Positions 32,692 through 41,174 of a stretch of 64,000 nucleotides of DNA are shown here, piece after piece (position 1 is the first letter of the stretch; each line of letters opens with the position of its first letter). The DNA lies in contig NZ_JAFBIQ010000007.1 of NCBI RefSeq assembly GCF_021531315.1, forward strand, positions 26,636 through 90,635. The letters are read 5' to 3'. A program made the translations under genes and the position numbers. The notes beneath the pieces are model-generated. The model ran no database searches and had not been told where the DNA came from. It saw nothing but the letters and a program-made list of their open reading frames with translations. Source of the stretch: Oscillibacter valericigenes. Lineage in GTDB: Bacteria; Bacillota; Clostridia; Oscillospirales; Oscillospiraceae.

Positions 32692-33190
32692 CTACACATA
32701 GACGAAATCCAGCAGCCGGTCAAAATACATCTTCTCGACTACCTCGGCATTTTCTCCTTCGCCCCGGATGCGGTACTGCGCTCTTACCAGCGGCGCGTCT
32801 ACCTCCGGGTTCTTCCCCAAGCTGACACCGCTGACAAAAGCCTCATAGCCGCTGGAATAGATCAACTGCGCCAGAGATTCTTTTCTCTAGCCTTTTTTCT
32901 TTTCAAACACAGCGTTTGCAAAAACCCGGTCCAAAAACCACGCACACCGCTCCTGAATAAGCTGAATGTCCTTGATCTGCTGCATGAAGGACGGTATTTC
33001 GCGTTCCTCATTGATCACATATTCCGCAAATGCCTCCCGCACTTCCTCACCCACAAATTCCTCGATCTTCATATCTCCGAAATAACGGAAGTCCATCAGA
33101 TACAATCGGTAGAGTGGCAGAGATCCAAAACCCTTTTGCATGCCCATATAGGCACGCGGAGCGTCATCATAATTCTTTTCGTGGACAGCC
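32692..33190 (-). pseudogene. Unrecognised conjugative-element protein, N-truncated with amber stop
   Basis: A continuous minus-strand frame broken by TAG at 32889-32887: KNYDDAPRAYMGMQKGFGSL, MKIEEFVGEEVREAFAEYVI and DIQLIQERCAWFLDRVFANA, stop, then ESLAQLIYSSGYEAFVSGVS and a natural end DRLLDFVYV at 32692. The 5' end abuts the AAA ATPase fragment on the opposite strand. Acidic and helical, no membrane segment. I do not recognise the family; context suggests a conjugative-element origin. Confidence 0.5.
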
Positions 33191-33613
33191 GTGTTCAACG
33201 ATGCGGACACGCTGCAAAGCACCGCTTACGAACCGGTCTCCTTCGTGGTCGACGATCTGTTTCCTCAGGGACTGCACCTGCTGGCAGGCGCGCCGAAGAT
33301 CGGCAAATCGTGGCTGGCGCTGTGGCTATGTCTTTGCGCCGCGCAGGGCAAACCGCTCTGGACGTTCGCCACGCACCCATGCGAAGTGCTGTACCTCTGT
33401 CTGGAGGACAGCTTCCAGCGCATCCAAAGCCGCCTCTTTGATCTCATGGAGGACGCGCCGCCCACGCTGCACTTCGCCGTCATGTCCCAGCAGCTCCACA
33501 ACGGGCTGGTGGAACAGATCGAGCAATTCTTGAAGGAGCATCCCACCACCGGGCTCATCGTCATCGACACGCTCCAGCGCACCCGCTCCGCGGGCAATGA
33601 CGCGAATCCATGA
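33181..33613 (+). pseudogene. AAA-family ATPase (RepA/helicase-like) fragment of a conjugative element
   Basis: Frame AVFNDADTLQSTAYEPVSFV, LHLLAGAPKIGKSWLALWLC (Walker A), EVLYLCLEDSFQRIQSRLFD and TGLIVIDTLQRTRSAGNDAN (Walker B) is the N-terminal ~140 residues of a RecA-like ATPase frequent in clostridial conjugative elements. The start of the protein and everything after Walker B are missing; a stop follows at 33611. It lies next to the right end of the island. Confidence 0.8.
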
Positions 33614-33719
33614 CCGAGCAACTTTTTTTGATTTCGAATTACTCCGCACGCTCCGGCATTCCATCGTTTTCTTTTACTCAACTGCATAGCAATTCCCCAA
33701 CTACTGGTTTTCGGCATAG
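33614..33719. other. Short non-coding stretch before the right terminal repeat
   Basis: AT-rich, no gene, promoter or hairpin that I can support. It joins the truncated ATPase fragment to the right terminal repeat. Confidence 0.3.
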
Positions 33720-33839
33720 AAAAATTACAGTCGTCAATCCGCGTACAATAGCAAAAATATACGGGGATCCTACTGTAATTTTTAATAATACCAATCCGTT
33801 TTTATCTCCTCAAGCCCTTGTATCGCAAGGGTTTAAGCT
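33720..33839 (-). repeat. Right terminal inverted repeat of the island
   Basis: Inverted with respect to 4979-5099: AGCTTAAACCCTTG at the outer tip (33839 backwards), AAGGGCTT, then AAATTACAGTAG and CTGTAATTTTT at its inner end. It contains CAAGCCCTTGTATCGCAAGG, a small hairpin like that of the left end. Twelve extra bases separate it from the direct repeat, against two on the left. Confidence 0.75.
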
Positions 33840-33851
33840 ATATGGTATCGC

Positions 33852-33863
33852 TCCACATCCCAC
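33852..33863 (+). repeat. Right 12-bp direct repeat flanking the island
   Basis: TCCACATCCCAC, identical to 4965-4976. Confidence 0.85.
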
Positions 33864-34429
33864 TGGATCGGCTCCATGCCGATCGAGCGGATGGCGGAGA
33901 TCACATGGTCGTCGTACTCGCCGAAGGGGCAGCGGATCAGCGTCGGACGGATACCGGTGAGCCCCTCGATCTTGTCGCTGCAGGTGTTCACATCGGCGAT
34001 GATCTGCTCGGCAGTGAGCGCGTTGAAGTGGTCGTGCGCGTTGGAGTGGTTCATCAGCTCGCAGCCGCTCTCCACGATGGCCTTGGCCTGCGCGGGATAC
34101 TGGTCGGCCCAGTTGCCGACGACGAAAAAGGTCGCCTTGACGCCGTAGTCCGCGAGCACGTCGAGGATCCTCTGCGTGTTGTCCGCCCCCCACGCCGCGT
34201 CGAACGAGATGCTGCACACCTTCTGGTCGCGCTCAACGCAGTAGATGGGCAGCTGCCGCGTCGCGACCGAGGCCCGCACGGCGGCGGGCGCGTTCACCGC
34301 GCCGAAGATGGCGGCCGCCGCCAGCAGCGCCGCGCCGACGCTCAGCGTCCTGCGGTGAAGCACAAAAAAGCGCGGCCTCGCCGCCTCGCGCTTGCCGCGC
34401 CCCTTCCGAAAAGAAAACCGTAAAAACAT
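33852..34429 (-). pseudogene. PdaB-like polysaccharide deacetylase, 5' fragment (split by the island)
   Basis: About 192 residues: a basic N-terminus, one membrane anchor (TLSVGAALLAAAAIFGAVNA), then the NodB domain with VCSISFDAAWGADNTQRILD (motif 1), KATFFVVGNWADQYPAQAKA, LMNHSNAHDHFNALTAEQII (motif 2, metal-binding His) and LIRCPFGEYDDHVISAIRSI (motif 3). At PIQWDV the island begins; the C-terminal part lies at 4724-4976. GGGGAGG is 8 bases before ATG 34429; ATG 34435 is closer to the site and less likely. Loss of the gene may affect spore or cell-wall maturation. Confidence 0.92.
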
Positions 34430-34430
34430 C

Positions 34431-34469
34431 CGCATATCCTCCCCGTTTTGTTTTGGTAGAGGATATGCG
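34431..34469 (-). promoter_or_regulatory. Hairpin that sequesters the ribosome site of the deacetylase gene
   Basis: CGCATATCCTC (34431-34441) and GAGGATATGCG (34459-34469) are perfectly complementary, and on the minus strand the distal arm contains the GAGG ribosome site and the first ATG. A transcript reading in from tsaD would fold it and hide the site. It could limit translation from the long transcript or be a degenerate terminator. Confidence 0.5.
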
Positions 34470-34505
34470 GACGCTTTCTTTTTCATGTCTCGCGCGCTGC
34501 GCGCC

Positions 34506-35555
34506 TCACATCGGCGCCTTCCGCTCCTGTGCGCGGTAGGCGACCACCGTCTCGTCAATGCCGCGCGTGGCGTAGGCGTTGAGCGATAGGTCCGCGCGCG
34601 CAAGCGCCAGATACTCATAGTAGCCCTGCGCGCCGATCATCGCGCCGTTGTCGCCGCAGAACCGCAGCGGCGGCAGATAGAGCTTCACGCCCTCGCGCGC
34701 GCACGCCGCCTCAAGGTCGGTGCGGAGGATGCTGTTTGCGGCCACGCCGCCGGCGGCGACAAGTGTTTTCCGCCCGCACTCCCGCGCGGCGCGCATCGCC
34801 CGCGGCACCAGTTCATCGGACACCGCGCGGGTAAAGTCCCGCGCGAGCGCCGCGCGGTCGAGCGCCTCGCCCTTCTGCTCGGCGTTGTGCGCGAGGTTGA
34901 CCACCGCGGTTTTCAAGCCGGAAAAGCTCATGTCGAGCGGATGGCCCTCGATGCTCGCGCGCGGCAGGTCGTAAACGCCGCCCGCGCTCTGCTGCGCCAG
35001 CTCGTCCATCGGTTTGCCGCCGGGATAGGGCAGCCCGAGCACGCGCGCGGCCTTGTCGAAGCACTCGCCCGCCGCATCGTCGCGCGTCGCGCCGACGAGA
35101 GCAAAGTCCGTATAGCCCCCCACGTCCACGAGCAGCGTGTTGCCGCCGGACATGCAAAGCGCAAGAAACGGCGGCTCCAGCTCTGAAAAGGCGAGGTAGT
35201 TCGCCGCGATGTGCCCGCGGATGTGATGCACGGGAACGAGCGGCACGCCGAGCGCGTAGGCAACGGACTTGGCGAAGCTCAGCCCCACCAGCACCGCGCC
35301 GATCAGCCCCGGCGCATAGGTGACGGCCACCGCGTCGATGTCGCATTTCGACACGCCCGCGTCCGCGAGCGCCTTGTCCGTCAGCGCGGCGATGGCCTCA
35401 ATGTGCTTGCGCGAGGCGATCTCCGGCACGACGCCGCCGTAGAGCGCGTGCATATCCGCCTGCGAGGCGATGGCATCCGAGAGCACCCTTCTGCCGTCCT
35501 CGACGACCGCCACCGCGGTCTCGTCGCAGGAGGATTCAAAGGCCAGTATCTTCAT
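34506..35555 (-). CDS. tsaD: tRNA N6-threonylcarbamoyladenosine (t6A) synthase subunit TsaD
   Basis: 349 residues, usual length. Kae1/TsaD signatures: MKILAFESSCDETAVAVVED, the metal-binding HxxxH in PVHHIRGHIAANYL, CMSGGNTLLVDVGGYTDFAL and LVAAGGVAANSILRTDLEAA. With TsaB, TsaC and TsaE it transfers threonylcarbamoyl to A37 of tRNAs reading ANN codons. Its ATG overlaps the rimI stop by four bases, so it is third in a polA-rimI-tsaD operon; tsaB is not in the window. Confidence 0.96.
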   Translation of the reverse strand: MKILAFESSCDETAVAVVEDGRRVLSDAIASQADMHALYGGVVPEIASRKHIEAIAALTDKALADAGVSKCDIDAVAVTYAPGLIGAVLVGLSFAKSVAYALGVPLVPVHHIRGHIAANYLAFSELEPPFLALCMSGGNTLLVDVGGYTDFALVGATRDDAAGECFDKAARVLGLPYPGGKPMDELAQQSAGGVYDLPRASIEGHPLDMSFSGLKTAVVNLAHNAEQKGEALDRAALARDFTRAVSDELVPRAMRAARECGRKTLVAAGGVAANSILRTDLEAACAREGVKLYLPPLRFCGDNGAMIGAQGYYEYLALARADLSLNAYATRGIDETVVAYRAQERKAPM

Positions 35556-36025
35556 TTCGCTCCCTCCCCGAATTCCCTCGTCATGATAACGGCATCCTCC
35601 TTTGGATGCTCGTAGTAGTTCTTGCGGCGGCCCACGCCGCGGTAGCCGTGCCGCCCGTAGAGCGCGATGGCGGCGTAGTTGCCCGCGCGCACCTCAAGCG
35701 TGAGAAAGGCAAGGTGATTGCCCTCGGCAAAGCGCTCAAACACATCGAGCAGCCTGCCCGCCACGCCGCGGCGGCGGCAGTCGGGCCGCACGGCGACATT
35801 CGTAATGTAGCCCTCGTCGAGCACGACCTGCAAGCCCGCATAGCCGACCACGCGCTCCTCTTCGTCGAGCGCCACCAGAAAGGCCGAGAGCGCGTTGTCC
35901 AGCTCCTCGGCGAGCGCATTGCGCGACCAAGGCACGGTAAAGCAGGTCCGCTCCAGCTCCGCCACCGCGTCGAGATGCTCGGTTTTCATCGGTACGATAC
36001 GCACCGCCATAGTTCTCTCACCCAT
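35552..36025 (-). CDS. rimI: Ribosomal-protein-alanine N-acetyltransferase RimI (GNAT)
   Basis: 157 residues. GNAT fold: LERTCFTVPWSRNALAEEL, GYITNVAVRPDCRRRGVAGR (acetyl-CoA-binding R-x-x-G-x-A/G loop) and LEVRAGNYAAIALYGRHGYR. RimI acetylates the N-terminus of S18 and possibly EF-Tu. ATG 36025 directly follows the polA stop, with GGAGG 9 bases upstream inside polA, so translation is coupled. The common rimI-tsaD linkage supports the name. Confidence 0.9.
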   Translation of the reverse strand: MGERTMAVRIVPMKTEHLDAVAELERTCFTVPWSRNALAEELDNALSAFLVALDEEERVVGYAGLQVVLDEGYITNVAVRPDCRRRGVAGRLLDVFERFAEGNHLAFLTLEVRAGNYAAIALYGRHGYRGVGRRKNYYEHPKEDAVIMTREFGEGAK

Positions 36026-38677
36026 TCACTTTGCCTCCAGCCAGTTTTTGCCCCAGTGCGCCTCGGCCACCAGCGGCACGGAGAGGGACATCACGCCCTC
36101 CATCTCCTCGGTGAGCAGCCGCGCCACCCGCTCCGCCAGCTCCTCGGGGCACTCGACGATCAGCTCGTCGTGGACCTGCAAGAGCAGCCGCGCCTGCGGG
36201 ACCTCGCGCCGCAAGCGGTCGAAAACGCGCACCATGGCGAGCTTCATCACATCTGCCGCCGTGCCCTGAATGGGCATATTGAGCGCAACACGCTCACCGA
36301 ACGAGCGCGTGGCGAAATTGCTCGCCGTCAGCTCTGGAAGGTCGCGGCGGCGGTGCAGCAGCGTTTCGACATAGCCCTGCTCCTTCGCCTTCTCCACGAT
36401 CTCGCTCATGTAGCGGCGCACGCCGGAAAAGCGCTCAAGATAACTCTGCATATATTCCTTCGCCTCGGCGACGCTCACGCCGATGTCCTGCGCGAGCGAG
36501 AAGGCAGAGATGCCGTAGACGATGCCGAAGTTGACCGCCTTCGCGTGCGAGCGCATCTGCCGCGTCACCATCTCGACCGGCACACCGAACACCTGCGAGG
36601 CGGTGACGGTATGGATGTCCTCCCCGCTCAAAAATGCCTGCTGCATCGTTTTGTCGTCCGCGATGTGGGCGAGCAGGCGCAGCTCGATCTGGCTGTAATC
36701 CGCGTCCACGAGCACATTTCCGCACTCGGGCACGAACATCCGCCGCAGCTCGCTGCCGAGCGGCGTGCGCGTGGGGATATTCTGCAAATTCGGCTCGGTG
36801 GAGGAAAGCCGCCCCGTCGCCGTCACCGTCATCTGAAAGCTTGTGCGCACGCGCCCGTCCGGGCCGAGCACCTTCAAAAGAGCGTCGCAGTAGGTCGACT
36901 TGAGCTTGGCGTACTGTCGATATTGCAGCACGTCGGCGACGATCGGATGCTCCCAACGGAGCTTTTCGAGCACGTCCGCGTTTGTGGACCAGCCTGTTTT
37001 TGTCTTTTTGCCGTGCGGCAGGCCGAGTCGGCCGAAGAGCACCTCGCCGAGCTGCTTGGGGGAGTTGATGTTGAACGCCCCGCCGGCCTCCTCATAGATG
37101 CGCTCCTCAAGTGACTTCAGCTCCGCGTCCATCGCCGCGCCGAAGTCCGCGAGCGACTTCGCGTCCACGCGGATACCCGCAAGCTCCATCTCCGCGAGCA
37201 CGCGGCACAGCGGCAGCTCGACCTCATAATAAAGCGTATGGAGCTGCCGCTCCTCGATGCGCGGCGCAAGCGCCTCATAGAGCGCGCCGACGGCAGAGGT
37301 ATAGCTGTGAAACGCCGTTTCCGCCTCGCGCGCGTCGCCGAGCAGATCAAAGGCGCCCGGCGCAAGATGCGCCGGCGCGGCAAGCTGCGTATGGAAGTAG
37401 ACGGCAAAGAGCGAGGAGATGTCGTACTTCCCCGCTGTCGCGTCGATGAGGTAGGCGGCGAGCGCGGTGTCGAACACAAAGCCCTCGGCGGGAAGATCGT
37501 TTTCCAGCAGCGTGTGCATGAGGTCCTTAATGTTGTGGCTGACCTTTTTGATGTCGGCGGAGAAGAGCGTGCGCAGCAGCGCGTTCCAGTCGCCCTCGTA
37601 GCGGTCGAAGAAAAACTCCGCGCTCAGCGTCTCCGCCTCGCTCTCCTCCCACTCCGCGATCACGCCGGAGAGGTCGGGCAGGGCCAGCACCGTCACCCGC
37701 TCGGCCTTGCGGCACAGGGCAAGCACTTCCTCGGCCCGCGCCGCCGTGGTCACAGCCTCGGCGGTCACGGTACATTCGGCTGTCTCCGCCGCGGCGAGCG
37801 GCTCTTCGGACGCCTTCAAGCCCATTTTCTCAATGAGCTTGTGAAATTCCAAGCGCATCAAGAGCGGATAGAGCGCGTCAGAGGGCGCGCGGCGCAGGTT
37901 GTCCTGCGGCGCGAAGTCCAGCGGCGCGTCGGTGAGGATCGTCGCCAGATGATAGCTCTGCCGCGCGCTCCCCTCGCCCTCGGTCAGCTTTTTGATGACG
38001 CCGGGCTTGGCGTCAATATCGGGCAGCAGGCGGTAAAGCTCGTCGATGCTGCGGTACTTTTGAATGAGCGCCATCGCGGTCTTCTCCCCGATGCCGGGGA
38101 CGCCCGGGATGTTGTCGCTCGCGTCGCCCATGAGCGCCTTGAGGTCGATGATGCGGAGCGGCTCAAAGCCGTATTCCTCGGCAAAGCTCTCCGGTGTCAC
38201 GCGCTTGGTGGTCGTCTGCCCCATGCGGGTGGAGATCAGCTTCACCGTCGTGCGCTCCGTGACGAGCTGGAGCGAATCCTTGTCGCCCGTTGCGACGACA
38301 CAGTCCCAGAGCGCCGCCTCGCATTTGCGCGAGATGGTGCCGATGAGGTCGTCCGCCTCGTAGCCTGCCAGCTCGTAGCGCGGAATGTTCATCGCGTCCA
38401 GGACTTCCTTCATCACCGGCAGCTGCATGGCAAGCTCCTCGGGCATCCCCTTGCGCTGCGCCTTGTAGCCCTCGTACTCCAGGTGGCGGAAGGTCGGCTC
38501 GCGGCGGTCGAAGGTCACGCACAGCGCGTCGGGCCGCTCTTCTTCCTCCAGCCGCGCCATCGTGGTGAGAAAGCCGTAGATCGCCTGCGTATAAAAGCCG
38601 TCCTTCGTCGTCAGCGGCCGGATGCCGTAATAGGCGCGGTTGAGGATCGAGTTGCCGTCCAGCACCATCAGCTTCAT
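36026..38677 (-). CDS. polA: DNA polymerase I
   Basis: 883 residues from ATG 38677. GGAGGG lies 8 bases before it, which rules out ATGs 6 and 24 bases upstream. Domains in order: 5'-3' exonuclease (MKLMVLDGNSILNRAYYGIR, GYEADDLIGTISRKCEA), a 3'-5' exonuclease-like domain that lacks the DxE metal ligands (degenerate, as in Bacillus), and the polymerase with VDADYSQIELRLLAHIADDK (motif A), RSHAKAVNFGIVYGISAFSL (motif B, O-helix) and LLLQVHDELIVECPEELAER (motif C). It fills gaps and removes Okazaki primers. First gene of the polA-rimI-tsaD operon. Confidence 0.97.
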   Translation of the reverse strand: MKLMVLDGNSILNRAYYGIRPLTTKDGFYTQAIYGFLTTMARLEEEERPDALCVTFDRREPTFRHLEYEGYKAQRKGMPEELAMQLPVMKEVLDAMNIPRYELAGYEADDLIGTISRKCEAALWDCVVATGDKDSLQLVTERTTVKLISTRMGQTTTKRVTPESFAEEYGFEPLRIIDLKALMGDASDNIPGVPGIGEKTAMALIQKYRSIDELYRLLPDIDAKPGVIKKLTEGEGSARQSYHLATILTDAPLDFAPQDNLRRAPSDALYPLLMRLEFHKLIEKMGLKASEEPLAAAETAECTVTAEAVTTAARAEEVLALCRKAERVTVLALPDLSGVIAEWEESEAETLSAEFFFDRYEGDWNALLRTLFSADIKKVSHNIKDLMHTLLENDLPAEGFVFDTALAAYLIDATAGKYDISSLFAVYFHTQLAAPAHLAPGAFDLLGDAREAETAFHSYTSAVGALYEALAPRIEERQLHTLYYEVELPLCRVLAEMELAGIRVDAKSLADFGAAMDAELKSLEERIYEEAGGAFNINSPKQLGEVLFGRLGLPHGKKTKTGWSTNADVLEKLRWEHPIVADVLQYRQYAKLKSTYCDALLKVLGPDGRVRTSFQMTVTATGRLSSTEPNLQNIPTRTPLGSELRRMFVPECGNVLVDADYSQIELRLLAHIADDKTMQQAFLSGEDIHTVTASQVFGVPVEMVTRQMRSHAKAVNFGIVYGISAFSLAQDIGVSVAEAKEYMQSYLERFSGVRRYMSEIVEKAKEQGYVETLLHRRRDLPELTASNFATRSFGERVALNMPIQGTAADVMKLAMVRVFDRLRREVPQARLLLQVHDELIVECPEELAERVARLLTEEMEGVMSLSVPLVAEAHWGKNWLEAK

Positions 38678-38790
38678 CGTCATAGCCCTCCGTGTTTTCA
38701 TTCTTTCTCAGGATACAGTATAGCCCATGCGCGCGCAAAACTCAACAAAAACCCTCTCCGCCCCGCCAAAATACCGTCTCCGCTCATTCA

Positions 38791-38826
38791 AAAAGCCGCG
38801 CGGCAGGGCCGCGCGGCTTTTCCGTC
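38791..38826. terminator. Terminator between polA and the GerMN lipoprotein gene
   Basis: AAAGCCGCGCGGC / GCCGCGCGGCTTT hairpin with a T-run on the plus side and A-run on the other, usable in either direction. It lies just below the lipoprotein stop at 38832. Confidence 0.8.
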
Positions 38827-38831
38827 CTTTT

Positions 38832-39728
38832 TCATGGCGTCAGCGGCTCGCCGACCCTCACGCCGTCGAGCAGCGGCACGATCTCGCCGTCCACCGCAAG
38901 CTGCACCCGTCCGACGCCGTCGAGCGAGCAGAGCGAGCGGACCAGCGCGTCCACCGTCTGCTGCGGATCGGCTCCGAGGTCGGCGTCCGCCGGCAGGTTG
39001 AGATAGCAGGTCTCCTCCTCCACGCGGGCAGAAATCGCAGCAAAGCCCTCCGGCAGCAGTGCCAGCAGCTCCCCGCTCTCAGGCCCCTGCGAGAGCGCCT
39101 CAAGCAGCGCGTTCACGCGGCTCTGCCCCTCGTAGAGCGCCAGCGTGCGCTTTTCCTCACACAGCACGCCGTCGCGGTTTGGAAAATAGAGCGAAACGAT
39201 GATGGGGCGCCGCGCGTCCTCCCGCATTGACAGCAGCGGGTCTGCCGCTGTGAGCATCTGCGTCTTTCGATAGGGGATCTCCTGCCCAAGCGAGGTGATA
39301 GACACGGCGTTCACGCCGTCAAGCTGTGTGAGCGTCAGCGTCATGCAGTAATCCGCGAGCGTCAGGTCGATGCCCGCAAGGCGCGCATACTGGCGCGAGA
39401 GATCCACGCTCGCCCAGTTGCCGCGGACCGTCAGGCTCTGCACCTTCGTGCCGCTCGGCAGCGGCGCGCGCACAGCGGCATCCGGCACAGGGCCGAGCAG
39501 CTGCTCTAAAAGGCGCTGCGCCAGCTCGTCCTTGGCAAGCGTCTCCGCGTCCTCGATCTGCACGCTGCGCGTCACGATGGCGTCCCCGCCCGACACGCTG
39601 CGCAGCTCCGCGGCGGGGTAATAGAGCAGATAGCCGTTCTCCTCGTCCGCTTCGCCGCCGCGCACGCAGGCGGCAAGCAGCAGCACGAGCGTGAGGAGCA
39701 AGAGCAGAAGGCTCGTCCGTTTTTTCAT
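38832..39728 (-). CDS. GerMN-domain lipoprotein
   Basis: 298 residues. Signal peptide with lipobox (MKKRTSLLLLLLTLVLLLAA then Cys). Two GerMN-type domains: roughly 65-165 (QRLLEQLLGPVPDAAVRAPL, NWASVDLSRQYARL) and 195-290 (YEGQSRVNALLEALSQGPES, ETCYLNLPADADLGADPQQT). GerM-like proteins act outside the membrane in sporulation and germination. ATG 39728 overlaps the histidine-kinase stop by four bases, so it is third in a response regulator-kinase-lipoprotein operon and may feed signals to or be controlled by that kinase. Confidence 0.88.
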   Translation of the reverse strand: MKKRTSLLLLLLTLVLLLAACVRGGEADEENGYLLYYPAAELRSVSGGDAIVTRSVQIEDAETLAKDELAQRLLEQLLGPVPDAAVRAPLPSGTKVQSLTVRGNWASVDLSRQYARLAGIDLTLADYCMTLTLTQLDGVNAVSITSLGQEIPYRKTQMLTAADPLLSMREDARRPIIVSLYFPNRDGVLCEEKRTLALYEGQSRVNALLEALSQGPESGELLALLPEGFAAISARVEEETCYLNLPADADLGADPQQTVDALVRSLCSLDGVGRVQLAVDGEIVPLLDGVRVGEPLTP

Positions 39729-41134
39729 GCCTCTCCCTCCCCTCGCGCCGACGGCAGGCAAACCGTAAAGCAGCTGCCGCCGCCCTCGCGGGCGCTGACG
39801 GCGATGCTGCCGCCGCGGCGGCGCACCGTATCCGCCACGATGGAAAGCCCCAGCCCCGTGCCGCCCGCGGCGCGCGAGCGCATCTTGTCCACGCGGTAGA
39901 AGCGGTCGAATACGCGCGGCCTGTCCTCCTCGGGAATGCCGATGCCGTTGTCCTCCACGCGCAGCACGCACTCGTCCTCCGTGCCGGTGAGCGTCACGCA
40001 CACAAAGCCTCCGGGGCGGTTGTACTTGATGGCGTTTTCCGTGAGGTTATAGATGATCTGGTGCGCCTCGTCCCCGCTGGCCAGCACGCTCTCCTCGCGC
40101 TCGATCTCGTAGTGCAGGGCGATCTGCCGCATCTCGGCGACAGGGCGGAGCATCCGCACCGCGCGCTCGATGACCGGCGCGACCGCCACGCGCTCTGCGG
40201 GCTCCACCACGCCGCTGTCCAGCCGTGTGAGGCGCAGAAGATTTTCCGTGATGCGCGTCAGGCGGTCGGTCTCCTGCACGATGTCACCCACGAACTCGCG
40301 CACGGTGGCGTCGTCGATGTCCTCCGTCTGCAAAATGGAGTCGGAGAGCAGGCGGATGCCCGCCAGCGGCGTTTTCAGCTCGTGGCTCGCGTCGGAAACG
40401 AAGCGGCGCCGCGCCTCTTCGGTCGTTTGCAGGCGGTCGGAGAGGCTGTTGAACTCGTCCGCGAGCTCGCTGATCTCGTCGTGCCCGCCGATCTCGGCGT
40501 GATAGCTGTACGCGCCCTCGCGCACGCGGCGGATCGCCTCGAGCAGTGCGCCGAAGCGGCGCGTGAGGATCCGCGAGAGCAGAAAGCTCAGCAGCACGAC
40601 CACGAGCGCGACCGCCGCCGAGATGCGTAGCAGGTTCTTTTGCAGCGTCAGCAGCAGCGTCGCCTGCTCGACATCGTATTCGTAGGCGTAGACCGCGCCG
40701 ATGGTCTGGCTGCGGTAGATGACCGGCGAGGCCGCTCGGCTGCGGAATGCCCCGTCGGTGAAGTCTGCGTAGAAGGTATCATACCCCCGCAGCGCCTGCA
40801 CAATCTCGGTATAAAGCCCGTAGCGCCCCACCGCGGCGTCCGTCTCGCGGGTGTCGTAGAGGATGCGCCCCGCGGCGTCGGTCACAAGGATGCGCGAGAT
40901 GCCCGTATCCTCCACGAGCGTCATCGCGGAGGCAACATTCTCCTCGCTCAGCTCCTCCAGGCCGCTCAACGCCGTCACCATCACGCTCACGCTGCTTTGC
41001 AGCGTCGTCTGCTTGGAACGGACGACCAGATTTTCCGACACGATCAGCGGGTAGGTGTTCATAAACACCAGCACCGCCGCGATGATGAGAATATAGCTCA
41101 GGCCGAACTTGACCTGTAAATTCGCTCGCCGCAC
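39725..41134 (-). CDS. Membrane sensor histidine kinase
   Basis: 469 residues with a GTG start (GGAGG 7 bases upstream). Two transmembrane helices (about 11-29 and 171-190) flank an extracytoplasmic sensor of ~140 residues, followed by HAMP (191-243), the dimerisation/phosphoacceptor motif FVSDASHELKTPLAGIRLL (His251) and a HATPase domain with NLTENAIKYN, VEDNGIGIPEEDRPRVF and GGTGLGLSIVADTVRRRGGS. It resembles WalK/PhoR-type kinases. The response regulator gene lies 40 bases upstream and the GerMN lipoprotein overlaps its end. The signal is unknown. Confidence 0.93.
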   Translation of the reverse strand: MRRANLQVKFGLSYILIIAAVLVFMNTYPLIVSENLVVRSKQTTLQSSVSVMVTALSGLEELSEENVASAMTLVEDTGISRILVTDAAGRILYDTRETDAAVGRYGLYTEIVQALRGYDTFYADFTDGAFRSRAASPVIYRSQTIGAVYAYEYDVEQATLLLTLQKNLLRISAAVALVVVLLSFLLSRILTRRFGALLEAIRRVREGAYSYHAEIGGHDEISELADEFNSLSDRLQTTEEARRRFVSDASHELKTPLAGIRLLSDSILQTEDIDDATVREFVGDIVQETDRLTRITENLLRLTRLDSGVVEPAERVAVAPVIERAVRMLRPVAEMRQIALHYEIEREESVLASGDEAHQIIYNLTENAIKYNRPGGFVCVTLTGTEDECVLRVEDNGIGIPEEDRPRVFDRFYRVDKMRSRAAGGTGLGLSIVADTVRRRGGSIAVSAREGGGSCFTVCLPSARGEGEA

Positions 41135-41174
41135 GGCGCTCCCTCCCCTCGCCCGTTCTCTCCCCGCTCTCTTC

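Larger units (their letters stand above)
4977..33851. mobile_element. 28.9-kb integrated genomic island splitting the PdaB-like gene
   Basis: The boundaries are defined by the two halves of one deacetylase gene, the 12-bp direct repeats (4965-4976, 33852-33863) and imperfect terminal inverted repeats (4979-5099, 33720-33839). Content: serine recombinase operon, MORC-like ATPase/nuclease operon, RHH repressor, HigBA, 2TM-NUDIX-like protein, acetoin-type dehydrogenase E1 genes, ParB, conjugative-element debris and at least six insertion sequences, several nested. Base composition is lower in GC and more mixed than the backbone. Which enzyme moved it is unclear: the serine recombinase at 5460 is the best intact candidate, but serine integrases normally use a 2-bp core and leave no 12-bp repeats. 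No conjugation machinery is intact. Confidence 0.85.

Noticed and set aside
14490..32889. Stop-codon reassignment or suppression as explanation for in-frame stops in island genes
   Set aside because: All three stop codons (TGA, TAG, TAA) interrupt different genes, each gene is otherwise damaged or an IS, and the backbone genes show no internal stops. Ordinary decay fits better.
37238..39001. 587-codon plus-strand open frame opposite polA
   Set aside because: Shadow of polA in GC-rich sequence; no start signals.
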